NCBI GenBank assembly: GCA_025667525.1
Contig: CM046882.1
Coordinates: 218,100,592-218,164,591, forward strand
Length of the DNA stretch: 64,000 nt
DNA from: Glebionis coronaria
Taxonomy: Eukaryota > Streptophyta > Magnoliopsida > Asterales > Asteraceae
Direction of reading: 5' to 3'
The notes below the pieces were generated by a model, which was not told the origin of the DNA, did not search any database, and saw only the letters and a list, made by a program, of their open reading frames with translations. The stretch's first letter is position 1. Each line of letters opens with the position of its first letter. Below, in pieces: positions 19,915-30,577 of the stretch. The position numbers and the translations under genes were made by a program.

Positions 19915-21784
19915 ATGCGTACTAGATCTTTGAACTATTCTGAGCCCGAGACTCGTGAAGATTTAGATATGGCTGGTGTTAATAACAACAATAATAACCC
20001 ACCTCTACCCAATTTTAATAATAATAACAACAACAACAACAACAATGTCCTCCTACCTGATTTACGAACAATGGAGGAATTGTGTCAACCTACCATGAAC
20101 GGACGCGGAGGCCCGATTGCGCCAATGCACGTCACGGCTCTGGAGTTTTCGTTGAAGCATCACATGATCCAACAAGTGCAAACTAACCCATTTCGTGGAA
20201 TTCCGGATGATGATGCCAACAAACACCTCGACAAATTCATTACCATTACCCAAAGCATGAAGTGCCCTGGTGTTTCTATGGATGACCTTCGCCTCCAACT
20301 TTTTCCCCACTCGCTTTCTCACCATGCCGAAAAATGGTTTGACCGTCTTTCTAAGAATTCTATTCATACGTGGAATGACATGACTCAACGTTTTTTGTCG
20401 CGCTACTTTCCCCCATCCATGGTCACAAGCCTTCGTAACCAAATCAGTGGATTCATGCAAGACAATGATGAATCACTCTTCGATGCTTGGGAACAATACA
20501 ATGATTTGATCGACCGCTGTCCAAATCACAATATGCTCCCCGTCACTCTCATTGATACCTTCTACAATGGTCTCACTTTTCGTGATCGTGACACGATCAA
20601 TGCCGCCGCCGGTGGTACTTTTATGAAAAGGAGACCGGAGGAGTGTCGAGAGTTGATTGAAAACATGACTACTCACCACAAGAATTGGGATTCATCCGCA
20701 TCCTCAAGATCTAACTCGAGAGTCAATGTTTCTTCTACTACCTCCAATCCTGAAATGACTGAAATTTCTCGACAACTCGCTGAGATGAACAAGAATTTCA
20801 TGGCCATGGCCACAAACCACTTTCAACAAGCTAAAGCCGTCGCTATTTCTTGTGACACATGTGGTGGTCCTCATTCTTACAATGATTGTCCTTCCACTCA
20901 AGGCAATTTTTCTGAAAACGTTAACGCAACTTACGGTACTTATTCCACGGGAGGCTATCAAGCTCGCCCTCAAGGAGACCGTAGCTTGCTAAGTTATCGT
21001 TCCAACAATTATCTTGCTCCTCTCGGTTTCCCTCCTGCAAACCAAAACCAACAACAAAGCTATAACCGAAACAACCAATCCCAACCTCGTGCTAACAATC
21101 AATATCAATCCCAAAGAAACCCATACCCAACTCAAGGAAATTCTCAAGCTTACCAAGCTCCACCTCTCAATCAACCGATGGCAGTAAGTCCAGACGTCGA
21201 GACGTTCATGAAGACTAATCGGGAGCTGGTGACGAATCTTCAAAGTCAAGTCATCAACTTGAAGGGCGAAATGACGAAACAAGGGAAAGATATTCGAGCC
21301 GAGCTAAGGAATGATATGGCAAAACAGAGTAATGAGATCCGTGCCGACCTAAGAGATTCTTTCAGCACTCAAGCGCTTAACATTCGTGATATGATTGGTT
21401 CGCTCATCCAAGTTAATCAACCCTCTTCTTCGGGTACTCTTCCGAGTAACACCGTTGCGAATCCAAGAGGGGAGATGATAGCAATCACCACTCGTAGTGG
21501 AAAAGGTTATACGGAACCCGAGCTTCCTACACCTCCACTCGTGATTGTGAACATGGAAAAAGAGCAACTTTCCTCACCTTCTTCACCTTCTATCCCCATT
21601 TCCCCACCACCCGTGGTTGTGAGTGATCCCATTCCCCTAACGCCTTCTTCTTCATCCAATATACCTTATCCTTCAAGGTTGAGGAAAGAGAAGCAAAAGA
21701 GCAAGGATGATATTCAGGTTTCAAACTTTTTAAAAATGTTTAAACAATTGAATTTTAACATCTCCTTTGCCGAGGCTCTCGCTC
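19915..21784 (+). CDS. Ath-B gag (5' part of gag-pol, interrupted by Chr-C)
   Basis: 623 open codons. The start MRTRS follows a pyrimidine-AG and is shared with Ath-A. Domains: Asn-run N-terminus (about residues 25-45), Retrotrans_gag-type capsid (about 70-260; EKWFDRL, FLSRYFPPS, NAAAGGTFMKRRPEECREL), zinc knuckle CDTCGGPHSYNDC (about 318-330; C-x2-C-x3-H-x4-C), a Gln/Asn-rich then helical region, and a Ser/Pro-rich tail. The frame ends artificially in the Chr-C LTR. Removing Chr-C with one duplication rejoins it in frame at 33380. Confidence 0.88.
21780..21784. repeat. Target-site duplication of Chr-C (left)
   Basis: CGCTC, repeated at 33375-33379, flanking LTR ends TGTGACACCC and GGGTGTTACA. 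Confidence 0.93.
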
Positions 21785-24581
21785 TGTGACACCCTAGAAT
21801 CGAGGTCATTAACGATACCCTAAATTACGCTAATTTTTGAAATTTTTGATAAATTATAATTCCTATAATTATAAGTATTTTGGTTAGAGCCGATGTTCGA
21901 GGTTAAAATTTTTACGTTTGACGTTTTGAGAAGGACGATGACGATTACGATCCCGAGAGATGCCCAATTTTATATAAATTTTGACGATTTATCAATAATG
22001 TAATTTTTCGAGAATTTTATTTACGATTCGTGTTAAGTTGAGTCGTGTGAGTTTTATAGCCTTCCAAGTACATTTAAAGTATCCCAAAAATATTTTGGAG
22101 CGTTCGGGAAGATTTCCGACTCCCGTAAAATTTTCAAAATTGACAAATGGGTCAAACCCGCAAAGTTTTGAGGTTGTTTTCTATTTAAGGACAAAAGAAG
22201 CCCAATATTGCACTTAGGTCCCTCCTAACTAACAAAAAGGGGCAAAGTGGACAAACACACAAACACATACAAAAATTTACAAGAAAAATCAAACACTCCC
22301 TCCCTTGTCTCTCTCTAAACTCACGGCACACCCACAACACACAAAAATTCACCAAAAATCTTTTCTACTTGATTTTTCAAAAATCTAAGGTTAGACCACG
22401 CTTAGTTTGGTCATTACCCACCTATTCATGTAATCAAATCCAACATGCATTGATAAAAATTTTTCAAGATTTTTCATATGATCCAAAATTCGTTTTTGTG
22501 GCTATTTGAGCTAATGCATGTTAATTTTGAGTGTTATGGAAGTATAAACACCATGAAAACCCACCAAAATTAATTTGGTTGTGGTGAATGGGTCACCCAA
22601 ACCCCACGGCAAGGGGGGTGTTTGGGGAGCCATGGTGGTTGTTGATCATGCATGTTATTATTGTGTTTGGTTATTTGTTTTATAATGATTTACATAGGTG
22701 TTACTACTTGCATGTGTATTTTTCTTTGATTTTGATATTGAGATTGGTTGATCAATAGGGGTAGGATGGAAGTTTGATGTTAGGATATGTTTGGGAAGTC
22801 TTAGGATGATGTTTAGTGTTGGTTAGAAGTCTTGGAATCGAGTCTAAGCATGTTTTTGGTATAGTCATTTTTAGGCAGAAACATTTGGTCTATTTTGGAA
22901 AAATGATTTTCGTTTCAAGTCTTGAAAACTAAATATAGTGATAGAGGGTTTTTCTAGCTTTAATTTGGTATAAGGTAGAGCCCGTGACTCAAAACGAGCT
23001 AAAAGTTATGACATTTTAAAGATCGGGTACCGGGAGACGAGGACTTTCACAATCCGGATTTGTGTAAAGTTTTAGTCAAATCCCGAGGGTCACAAGTATA
23101 ATTTGGTGAATGATCAAGGGTCAAAACTTGGTCCCTAACCTGTACAAATGAGTCTATATGTTGACTTATGAGTCAAGAAAGTCAAAGGTATTTTTCATAT
23201 AGGTCAAAGTGGTCAAAATTGGTCGAAGCGCAATTTCAGCCCGTAAAATGTAGTCGTGGAAATGAGTTGCGTAACGGGTCGTAAAAGTGAAAACTTTTGT
23301 TGGACTTAAAAACATGTTATCTACAGGTCATATAGGATTTTTGGAAATTTTATCAAATTTTATAAGCATGGTTTAATAAGGTAAATCAGCCCGTACTTTA
23401 GTCAAGTACCGGCGAGAACGTGTAAAAATGGACAATGTAGGTTATAAGAACGAATGGAATAAAATGAATGATATTTGTTGTTTTTGTTTTTGGCGTGAGT
23501 TATATTGGTCTTAAGTGACTTATATATATGTATTTTATACAGTACCGTAAGTATTTAAATGAGATTACTCATTACGCGTTATTTGTGATAGGTGTTGAAT
23601 TACCCGGGCATCCGTAACATCGTCAGTGAACACTCCTCGAACTACCGACTACTTAATATCTAAGGTGTGAATTTATAGCCTCGCTTATATTATTTCAAAT
23701 TGTTTTACCCGCGAGGGAAATGCATGCTAGTTTTTAAAAGGAACGTATATCATGAATGATTGTTAGACCCGAAAGTTGCCTTAGAAATTGTGTTGAGTAC
23801 CAAAGTTGCAAAAGTCCCTAAATTCATGAACTATTAACTATTGTCTTGCCCTTGCGAAGGGGGAAATAGCCGCTTATGCAATTTGTAGTACTACGGGGTT
23901 AACGACCCAATGCTAGCCGAGAAGCTGTACTTATAGTAAGTTCTGCGGTAGATTATTTTGTATGAGAAATAAGGTATAATTGCAACTGATGCCTTTAGAG
24001 GGGCACTGGTTTCATCTGAATCATGCCGGTATATTTACGCGGGTGATTGAGTTAACGGATTAGTGTCATGAGCTTAAACACAATTGTCAGTATCCTGATT
24101 ATAGTTTGTTTGATCGACAAGACTATAAATGATCACGAATGGTTTTTAATATATATACGTTCAAATGGATTGAAAAACCTATGAATTCCACTCAACGTTT
24201 TCGTTGACCAAAATTTTGGCATGTATTTCAGGTAACCGCTGAGCAGTAGGATGGAGCATGCATGGGATGGATGTTGTGTGATCGGCTTGGTGTCCGCTTG
24301 TTTTTCCCTCCTTTTCTACTTAAACAATTTTTTTATGTTTAATGTCATGTGGTTGTAAAACTGAAGTTTTTGGGGTTGAGATTCATGGGGACCGAAACGC
24401 TAAACTCTGTGCACTATTTGGGGTTGGAAAAACTGTGGACATGTATTATTTAACAACTTTAAATTTCAATTTTTAAGATGACGTCTTTTTAGCGTCGTTT
24501 GATATCTCTTGTGTGCAATGAATACTGTGTAGCACCCATTGTTGTAGTTCCGCTGCGCATAACAATTGTGGGGGTGTTACA
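21785..24581 (+). repeat. Chr-C 5' LTR
   Basis: TGTGACACCC...GGGTGTTACA. The ends form an imperfect 10-bp inverted repeat. A TATA-like CTATTTAAGG is near 22181. A CCTCGC/GCGAGG stem at 23679-23716 is conserved in other chromoviruses of the window. The differences from the 3' LTR that I see are one A/G near 22682, one C/T near 22910 and one T/C near 23437. Confidence 0.95.
23679..23716 (+). promoter_or_regulatory. Conserved LTR stem: CCTCGC ... GCGAGG
   Basis: ATAGCCTCGC, about 25-45 bases, then CCCGCGAGGG and, shortly after, CATGYTAG. The same block is in Chr-D (41555-41630, minus strand) and Chr-F (57461-57530), although the LTRs are otherwise very different. It may be an RNA structure in the transcript leader. 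Confidence 0.5.
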
Positions 24582-24973
24582 GATTGGTAATCAGAGCCAC
24601 GAGTTATAGAGAACTAGGTCGTTTTTGAAAATCCTAAACTATAACTTTTGGTGTCGTAAGAAAAGGGTCCAAGCACACACAACTATCCTGCATGGCTCCG
24701 GTAAGATTTATTGTTGTATTTATGGCATTTGACGTATACTTTTGAGTAAAGTATATATGTGGGTAATTATTATATAAGTATGGAATTACTATATGTAGAC
24801 GTTAAATTTTACGTGAAATATCCGACATCGTAATTTTCATATTAATCATGCATGAGCATCATATTATTACATTTCGGGCATATGTACCACCTTTGCATTG
24901 CATTTGCATGCATATATTTATAATTATTGTATAATTACTTATGTACCCTCCGAAATTCGCTGTTATTGCAGGA
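24582..24973 (+). other. Chr-C primer site and leader
   Basis: The primer site at 24585-24598 reads TGGTAATCAGAGCC, which is the tRNA-Met type TGGTATCAGAGCC with one extra A. The rest is non-coding. A splice-acceptor-like GCTGTTATTGCAG ends at 24972, directly before the ATG of the accessory ORF. Confidence 0.7.
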
Positions 24974-25729
24974 ATGGCCGAGGTACCGCCCAACGATAAC
25001 GGTAACGATGTACGAGCCCAGGACCCCGACTCAAGGAGAACTACTTGTCCCACGCCTATGCGTACTTCCCATCTGGTTGGTGTACCAGATATTCCCAGAA
25101 GAGCCGAAGGTGCAATGAGCGCAAATTCTCTTCATCAAGGCATCCCAAGAATTTGCTGTCCCGGACCGAGGAATTATCATGACGTGCGACGGACTGTGAG
25201 AGGGTTGGAAGGATCGATGTGCATGAGGTATGTAGTGGAATCAAGGGTGGTCAGTAGATTCGACGAGAATGACAAGGCGGACGAAAGATTGTTGGAAAGG
25301 ACTTCAAGAATTGCGTATGATGGGATGATGAACACAAGTGCCATCAACAGTTTAAAATCAATGGTTGCGAATTTAAGTGCTAGTCTTGATCGTGTGAGGG
25401 AAGATCAGATGAGGTTGTCAAGGATGCAGAGTTGGGAGCATCGTGTGAGGGATTCATTGCCCCCGGATTGGAGATTCGTGGACGATGTGGAGATGGAGGC
25501 GAATGACTTCATGGTTCAGCCGCCTACTGGAGGTGCTTGTATTTCGGTGGGAAGTCAAGGAGCGATTGAGCATGGATCCACATCAGGGACGAGAAAGGAA
25601 ACAGAATGTGGGCCAGATGAGAAAGGAAAAGGAAAAGTGGATGATGTGGACGAGGACGTGAGTGATGAGGAAACCGAGGACGACGACGAGCCGCCATCCA
25701 AGAGGCCGTGTGGATCACCACATGCCTAG
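24974..25729 (+). CDS. Chr-C pre-gag accessory ORF, unknown function
   Basis: 251 codons in sense orientation between primer site and gag, start ATGGCCGAG. It has no gag, protease, RT or integrase motif. N-terminal 80 residues are polar. The middle (about 85-165) is helix-forming and charged (SLKSMVANLSASLDRVREDQMR), then LPPDWRFVDDVEM. The C-terminal 45 residues are strongly acidic with a terminal basic PPSKRPC that could be a nuclear signal. Chr-D has a frame in the same place with a similar helical segment, a W-x2-RF-x-VD-like block and a basic C-terminus. Role unknown; a nuclear or nucleic-acid related role is a guess. Confidence 0.7.
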   Translation: MAEVPPNDNGNDVRAQDPDSRRTTCPTPMRTSHLVGVPDIPRRAEGAMSANSLHQGIPRICCPGPRNYHDVRRTVRGLEGSMCMRYVVESRVVSRFDENDKADERLLERTSRIAYDGMMNTSAINSLKSMVANLSASLDRVREDQMRLSRMQSWEHRVRDSLPPDWRFVDDVEMEANDFMVQPPTGGACISVGSQGAIEHGSTSGTRKETECGPDEKGKGKVDDVDEDVSDEETEDDDEPPSKRPCGSPHA

Positions 25730-26069
25730 TTACTTGTTTTGTATTTTTCTTTGATCATTGTAATAGAACTATTTTAGACCTTTGTATGATGGTATTATGA
25801 CGAGAAACTCAAGTACTTGATGTTTTGTGGTGAATGATTGTAGTGGCATTACTTGTCACGATTTTGGTTAACTATCAATACAATCTATGTTACCTTTCAT
25901 GATCTGTGATATGTCTTAAATTTGATCTTTTGTGGTGTGAATTGATGAATATTAGTAACTCCGTAGTGATGTGTCGTTGTATGTATTTTATGTCTGGGAA
26001 ACTTGACATGAATACTTACATTGTTTTTCTATTTTTCTTGTCTTGCAGAAAGAGATATTCGATAAAACA
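25730..26069 (+). other. Chr-C interval between accessory ORF and gag-pol
   Basis: 340 bp without an ORF. It ends in a strong pyrimidine tract and TTGCAG at 26048, which could be a splice acceptor letting gag-pol be read from a spliced RNA; the gag ATG is 21 bases further on. Confidence 0.45.
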
Positions 26070-29000
26070 ATGCCTCCAAAGTTGACTGCCGATCGTGTTA
26101 ACAACATGATTCAGGAAGCGATAGCTAATGCGTTGGAAGCAGACCGAGCTGGGAGAAATCAGGATCCAGGAAGGAACGCGGGGAGACAACCAGCCCCGAG
26201 AGTGTGTACCTATTCAAGCTTTATGAAGTGCGGTCCTACGCAGTTCCGTGGATCGGGTGGAGCACTAGAACTTAGGCGATGGTTGGAAAAAGTTGAGAGT
26301 ACGTTTGAAATCAGTGGTTGTGCAGAGGCGGATAAAGTAAAGTTTGCAGCAGCTACATTTCTGGATGATGCGTTAAGCTGGTGGAATACCCAGGTAGCTA
26401 CGGTGGGATTGGCTGTGGCAAATGCGAGAACGTGGAATGCGACCAAAGCTCTGTTGACAAAGAAGTTCTGCCCAGAGGAGGAATTGGGGCAATTGGAGGA
26501 CGAACTGAGACACTTGACCTTAAAGAACAACGATATAGCTGCTTACACCAGGAGATTCAATGAGTTAAGTCTTTTGTGTCCGGACATATTTGCCAATGAC
26601 GCCAAGAAAATGAAGCAGTATATTAAGGGTTTATCTAGCAACATCAAGGGTGAAACAACTTCATCGAAACCTGGAACGTTTGACGAGGCGGTTCAAATGG
26701 CACACGCTTTGATGGACGTTAAGCTTCAGGATAAGCAGAATTACATTGCTGAGGGTAACAAAAGAAAATGGGAGGCAGCACAAGGCAATCAATCCCAAGG
26801 CCAGAACCGAGGAGGAAACCGAAACAACCAAGGGCCGAACCGTAATCAGCAGTTTAATCAGAGAAGGAACGAAGGAATGAGGGCCGTGACAAACCCTAGA
26901 GGTGTGAAAGTGAACCCCCATTGTGGAAAGTGCAACTTGTATCATGTTGGAAACTGCCCGCAGGCATGCGGCAAGTGTGGAAAGGCAGGTCATAGGACTG
27001 CTAGTTGTCGAATGGGAGGAGTAGCCACTGGGGCTAATGCTATCAGGATGAGAGGATGTTATAGCTGTGGAGAAAGGGGGCATGTGCAAGCGAATTGCCC
27101 GAAGGCAGGGAACAGACGGGGAGGAAATAATGCGGCAGCTGTGTATCAAGTGGGAACTGCTGATAAACCACAAGGTCCCAATGTGGTTACCGGTACGTTT
27201 TTGCTAGACGCTTGTTATGCTAGTATTTTATTTGATTCTGGCTCCGACAAGAGTTTTGTAGACGTTAGATTTAGTCGTCATATCGATAGAGAACCGGTAT
27301 TGTTAACGACTAGTTATAATGTTGAATTAGCCGATGGAAAAATTGTTAGTACGAATTCTATACTGAAAGGGTGTACCTTGAAGTTAGGAAACTACGTTTT
27401 TAAAATCGACTTGATGCCTATAGAGCTAGGATCGTTTGACGTGATTGTGGGAATGGATTGGCTAATGGCGCATAGTGCTACAATCGTCTGTGGTGAGAGA
27501 TTGGTGCAGATTCCGCTGAGGAATAGGGTTTTGACGGTAAAGGGAGACGAATGCACTTCTCGTTTGAAGGTGATTTCGTGTTTGAAGATGATGAAGTACG
27601 TAGAGAGCGGATGCGATGTGTTTTTGGCACAGGTTTCGAGCAATGGTGATGTAGAGGCGAGGATTGAAGAGGTACCAATTATTCGCGAGTATCCGGACGT
27701 TTTTCCAGACGAGTTGCCAGGTTTACCGCCTAATCGTGAGGTCGAGTTTCGAATTGATTTAGTGCCAGGAGCTGCACCGGTTGCACGTGCACCTTATCGT
27801 TTAGCACCATCTGAGTTAAAGGAGTTAGCGGATCAATTGAAGGAGTTGATGGACAAAGGATTTATTAGGCCGAGCTCATCACCTTGGGGAGCGCCAGTGT
27901 TGTTCGTAAAGAAGAAGGATGGTTCGTTTAGAATGTGTATTGACTATAGAGAACTCAATAAGCTGACGGTTAAGAATCGGTACCCATTACCGAGGATTGA
28001 TGATTTGTTCGATCAATTGCAAGGGTCCAGTGTATACTCAAAGATCGATTTAAGATCAGGGTATCATCAACTGCGTGTAAGAGAGGAGGATATTCCTGTA
28101 ACTGCCTTTCGTACGCGGTATGGACACTTTGAATTTCGAGTGATGCCGTTTGGGTTGACGAACGCGCCTGCTGTATTCATGGATCTTATGAATCGCGTGT
28201 GCAAGCCGTATCTAGATAAGTTTGTTATTGTTTTCATCGACGACATACTTATTTACTCTAAGAGTAAGGAGGAGCACGAGAAGCACCTGAGAAAGATTTT
28301 GGAGTTGTTAAGGAAGGAGAAGCTGTATGCAAAATTCTCTAAGTGTGAGTTTTGGTTGGAATCAGTGCAGTTTCTAGGTCATGTGATTGATAAGGAAGGA
28401 GTTCGTGTAGATCCTGCTAAGATCGTAGCAATCAGGGAATGGTCAGCACCGACGACGCCGACTGAAGTTCGACAATTTTTGGGTTTAGCTGGGTACTATA
28501 GAAGGTTTATTGAAGGATTTTCGTTGATTGCGAAACCATTGACGCGGCTTACCGAGAAGAATAGGGTGTATGAATGGGGAATTGAGGAAGAGCTTGCTTT
28601 CGAAACGCTCAAGGATAAGTTATGTTCCGCGCCGATATTATCATTGCCTGAAGGAACCGAAGATTTCGTAGTGTATTGTGATGCGTCTCGTAAGGGTTAC
28701 GGAGCAGTGTTAATGCAACGTGAAAAGGTGATAGCTTACGCGTCGAGGCAATTAAGGAAGAACGAGGAGAACTACACGACGCACGATTTGGAATTAGGAG
28801 CGGTAGTTTTTGCGTTGAAGCTGTGGAGACACTATCTGTATGGGACAAAGTGTGTTGTATTCACTGATCACAAGAGTTTGCAGCACATTTTAGATCAAAA
28901 GGAGTTGAATATGCGACAAAGACGATGGGTTGAACTATTGAGTGATTATGACTGTGAAATTCGCTATCACCCTGGGAAGGCGAATGTTGTGGCGGATGCA

Positions 29001-30515
29001 TTGAGTAGGAAAGAACGGGAGAAACCTTTGAGGGTTAGAGCTTTAGTGATGAGTGAGAGCGTTGACTTAACCGAAACCATACTGAAGGCTCAGGAGAGAG
29101 GTTTAATGAAAGGGAATGTTGAAGCCGAGAATTTGGGACGAATGTTGAAACCTCTTTTTGTGATTAGGTCTGACGGACTAAGATATTTTGAGAATCGAAT
29201 TTGGTTACCATTGTGTTCATCTGAGGAAGGAAAGCCTGGAGTTCGAGAATTGGTTATGAATGAGTCGCATAAGTCGAAGTATTCGATACATCCTGGATCG
29301 GATAAGATGTACCACGACCTGAAGAAAGTTTATTGGTGGCCGAATATGAAGGCAGATATTGCTCGTTACGTCAGTAAGTGTTTGACTTGCGCGAAGGTTC
29401 AGGCAGAACATAAGAAACCATCTGGATTGTTGGTACAACCGGAAATCCCAGAATGGAAATGGGAGAAAATCGCAATGGATTTTGTGACGGGTTTACCTAG
29501 GACTCCTAGTGGATGCGATATGATATGGGTAATTGTGGACAGGTTGACGAAATCTGCTCATTTCTTACCTATGAAGAAGACGGACAGCATGGAAAGACTC
29601 GCCAGCGTGTACGTGAAAGAGATCGTCTGTAGACATGGAGTGCCGTTATCGATCATTTCGGATCGCGACAGTAGATTTACGTCGGAATTTTGGAGATCGC
29701 TCCAACGTGCGATGGGCACTGAACTGAGTTTAAGCACGGCTTATCACCCGGAAACTGACGGCCAGAGTGAACGAACGATTCAAACGATGGAGGACATGCT
29801 CCGAGCGTGCGTGATTGATTTTGGAGGAAGTTGGGAACGCCACTTGCCTCTGGTGGAATTTTCGTACAATAATAGTTATCATGCGAGTATCAAAGCAGCA
29901 CCGTTCGAAGCATTGTATGGAAGGAAGTGTAGATCGCCCGTGTGTTGGAGTGAAGTAGGGGAAAGTCAATTGACTGGACCCGAAATGGTTTTAGAAACGA
30001 CAGAGAAGATCGTGCAGATCAAGAACCGACTACTTGCTGCGAGAAGCCGACAGAAAAGTTATGCCGATAACCGAAGGAAACCGTTGGAGTTTGAAGTTGG
30101 AGATATGGTTATGCTCAAGGTATCGCCATGGAAGGGTGTAATTCGTTTTGGGAAGAAAGGAAAGTTGAGTCCGAGGTATATTGGACCGTTTAAGATCGTT
30201 GAACGAATTGGACCAGTAGCGTACAAGTTAGAATTGCCGACCGAGCTTAGTGCTATTCATGACACGTTTCACGTATCGAACCTGAAGAAGAGTTTGGCGG
30301 ACAAGGAATTGGTGATTCCTTTGGACGAGATTCGACTAGACGACAAAATGCACTTTGTGGAAGAACCTGTGGAAATTATGGACCGGGAGGTCAAGCGGTT
30401 GAAGCATAGTAGGATTCCCATTGTGAAGGTCCGATGGAATTCTAAGCGTGGACCGGAATACACCTGGGAACGTGAGGACTTTTTCAAGGAAAGGTATCCT
30501 CATCTGTTCCAATAG
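26070..30515 (+). CDS. Chr-C gag-pol polyprotein with chromodomain
   Basis: 1481 codons, uninterrupted. Start MPPKL chosen by alignment with Chr-D gag (MPPKK); nine more codons upstream are open but lie across the splice-like site. Domains in order: gag capsid (about 50-200; LSWWNTQV), zinc knuckles [14 protein letters not shown] (about 299) and [14 protein letters not shown] (about 328), protease FDSGSDKSF (about 388), reverse transcriptase ([20 protein letters not shown] about 622; catalytic VFIDDIL about 720), RNase H ([13 protein letters not shown] about 867), integrase HHCC zinc site (about 1070-1105) and DDE core (MDF about 1133, SDRDSRF about 1197, E of GQSERT about 1231), then a C-terminal chromodomain ([10 protein letters not shown] ... 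[15 protein letters not shown], about 1428-1465). All catalytic residues I can check are present. Confidence 0.95.
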   Translation: MPPKLTADRVNNMIQEAIANALEADRAGRNQDPGRNAGRQPAPRVCTYSSFMKCGPTQFRGSGGALELRRWLEKVESTFEISGCAEADKVKFAAATFLDDALSWWNTQVATVGLAVANARTWNATKALLTKKFCPEEELGQLEDELRHLTLKNNDIAAYTRRFNELSLLCPDIFANDAKKMKQYIKGLSSNIKGETTSSKPGTFDEAVQMAHALMDVKLQDKQNYIAEGNKRKWEAAQGNQSQGQNRGGNRNNQGPNRNQQFNQRRNEGMRAVTNPRGVKVNPHCGKCNLYHVGNCPQACGKCGKAGHRTASCRMGGVATGANAIRMRGCYSCGERGHVQANCPKAGNRRGGNNAAAVYQVGTADKPQGPNVVTGTFLLDACYASILFDSGSDKSFVDVRFSRHIDREPVLLTTSYNVELADGKIVSTNSILKGCTLKLGNYVFKIDLMPIELGSFDVIVGMDWLMAHSATIVCGERLVQIPLRNRVLTVKGDECTSRLKVISCLKMMKYVESGCDVFLAQVSSNGDVEARIEEVPIIREYPDVFPDELPGLPPNREVEFRIDLVPGAAPVARAPYRLAPSELKELADQLKELMDKGFIRPSSSPWGAPVLFVKKKDGSFRMCIDYRELNKLTVKNRYPLPRIDDLFDQLQGSSVYSKIDLRSGYHQLRVREEDIPVTAFRTRYGHFEFRVMPFGLTNAPAVFMDLMNRVCKPYLDKFVIVFIDDILIYSKSKEEHEKHLRKILELLRKEKLYAKFSKCEFWLESVQFLGHVIDKEGVRVDPAKIVAIREWSAPTTPTEVRQFLGLAGYYRRFIEGFSLIAKPLTRLTEKNRVYEWGIEEELAFETLKDKLCSAPILSLPEGTEDFVVYCDASRKGYGAVLMQREKVIAYASRQLRKNEENYTTHDLELGAVVFALKLWRHYLYGTKCVVFTDHKSLQHILDQKELNMRQRRWVELLSDYDCEIRYHPGKANVVADALSRKEREKPLRVRALVMSESVDLTETILKAQERGLMKGNVEAENLGRMLKPLFVIRSDGLRYFENRIWLPLCSSEEGKPGVRELVMNESHKSKYSIHPGSDKMYHDLKKVYWWPNMKADIARYVSKCLTCAKVQAEHKKPSGLLVQPEIPEWKWEKIAMDFVTGLPRTPSGCDMIWVIVDRLTKSAHFLPMKKTDSMERLASVYVKEIVCRHGVPLSIISDRDSRFTSEFWRSLQRAMGTELSLSTAYHPETDGQSERTIQTMEDMLRACVIDFGGSWERHLPLVEFSYNNSYHASIKAAPFEALYGRKCRSPVCWSEVGESQLTGPEMVLETTEKIVQIKNRLLAARSRQKSYADNRRKPLEFEVGDMVMLKVSPWKGVIRFGKKGKLSPRYIGPFKIVERIGPVAYKLELPTELSAIHDTFHVSNLKKSLADKELVIPLDEIRLDDKMHFVEEPVEIMDREVKRLKHSRIPIVKVRWNSKRGPEYTWEREDFFKERYPHLFQ

Positions 30516-30564
30516 ACGAAATGTGAGCCCAAGAAGAGGCGAGCGCCGGGACGTCGCTCTCTTT

Positions 30565-30577
30565 AAGGAGGGGTGGA
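30565..30577 (+). promoter_or_regulatory. Chr-C polypurine tract
   Basis: AAGGAGGGGTGGA abuts the 3' LTR. Confidence 0.85.

Noticed and set aside
19915..21567. Antisense open frames over Ath-B gag
   Set aside because: Shadows of a conserved coding frame with low stop density.
24941..24973. Upstream ATG of the Chr-C accessory ORF
   Set aside because: The 11 extra codons span a splice-acceptor-like site; Chr-D supports the internal MA[ED] start.
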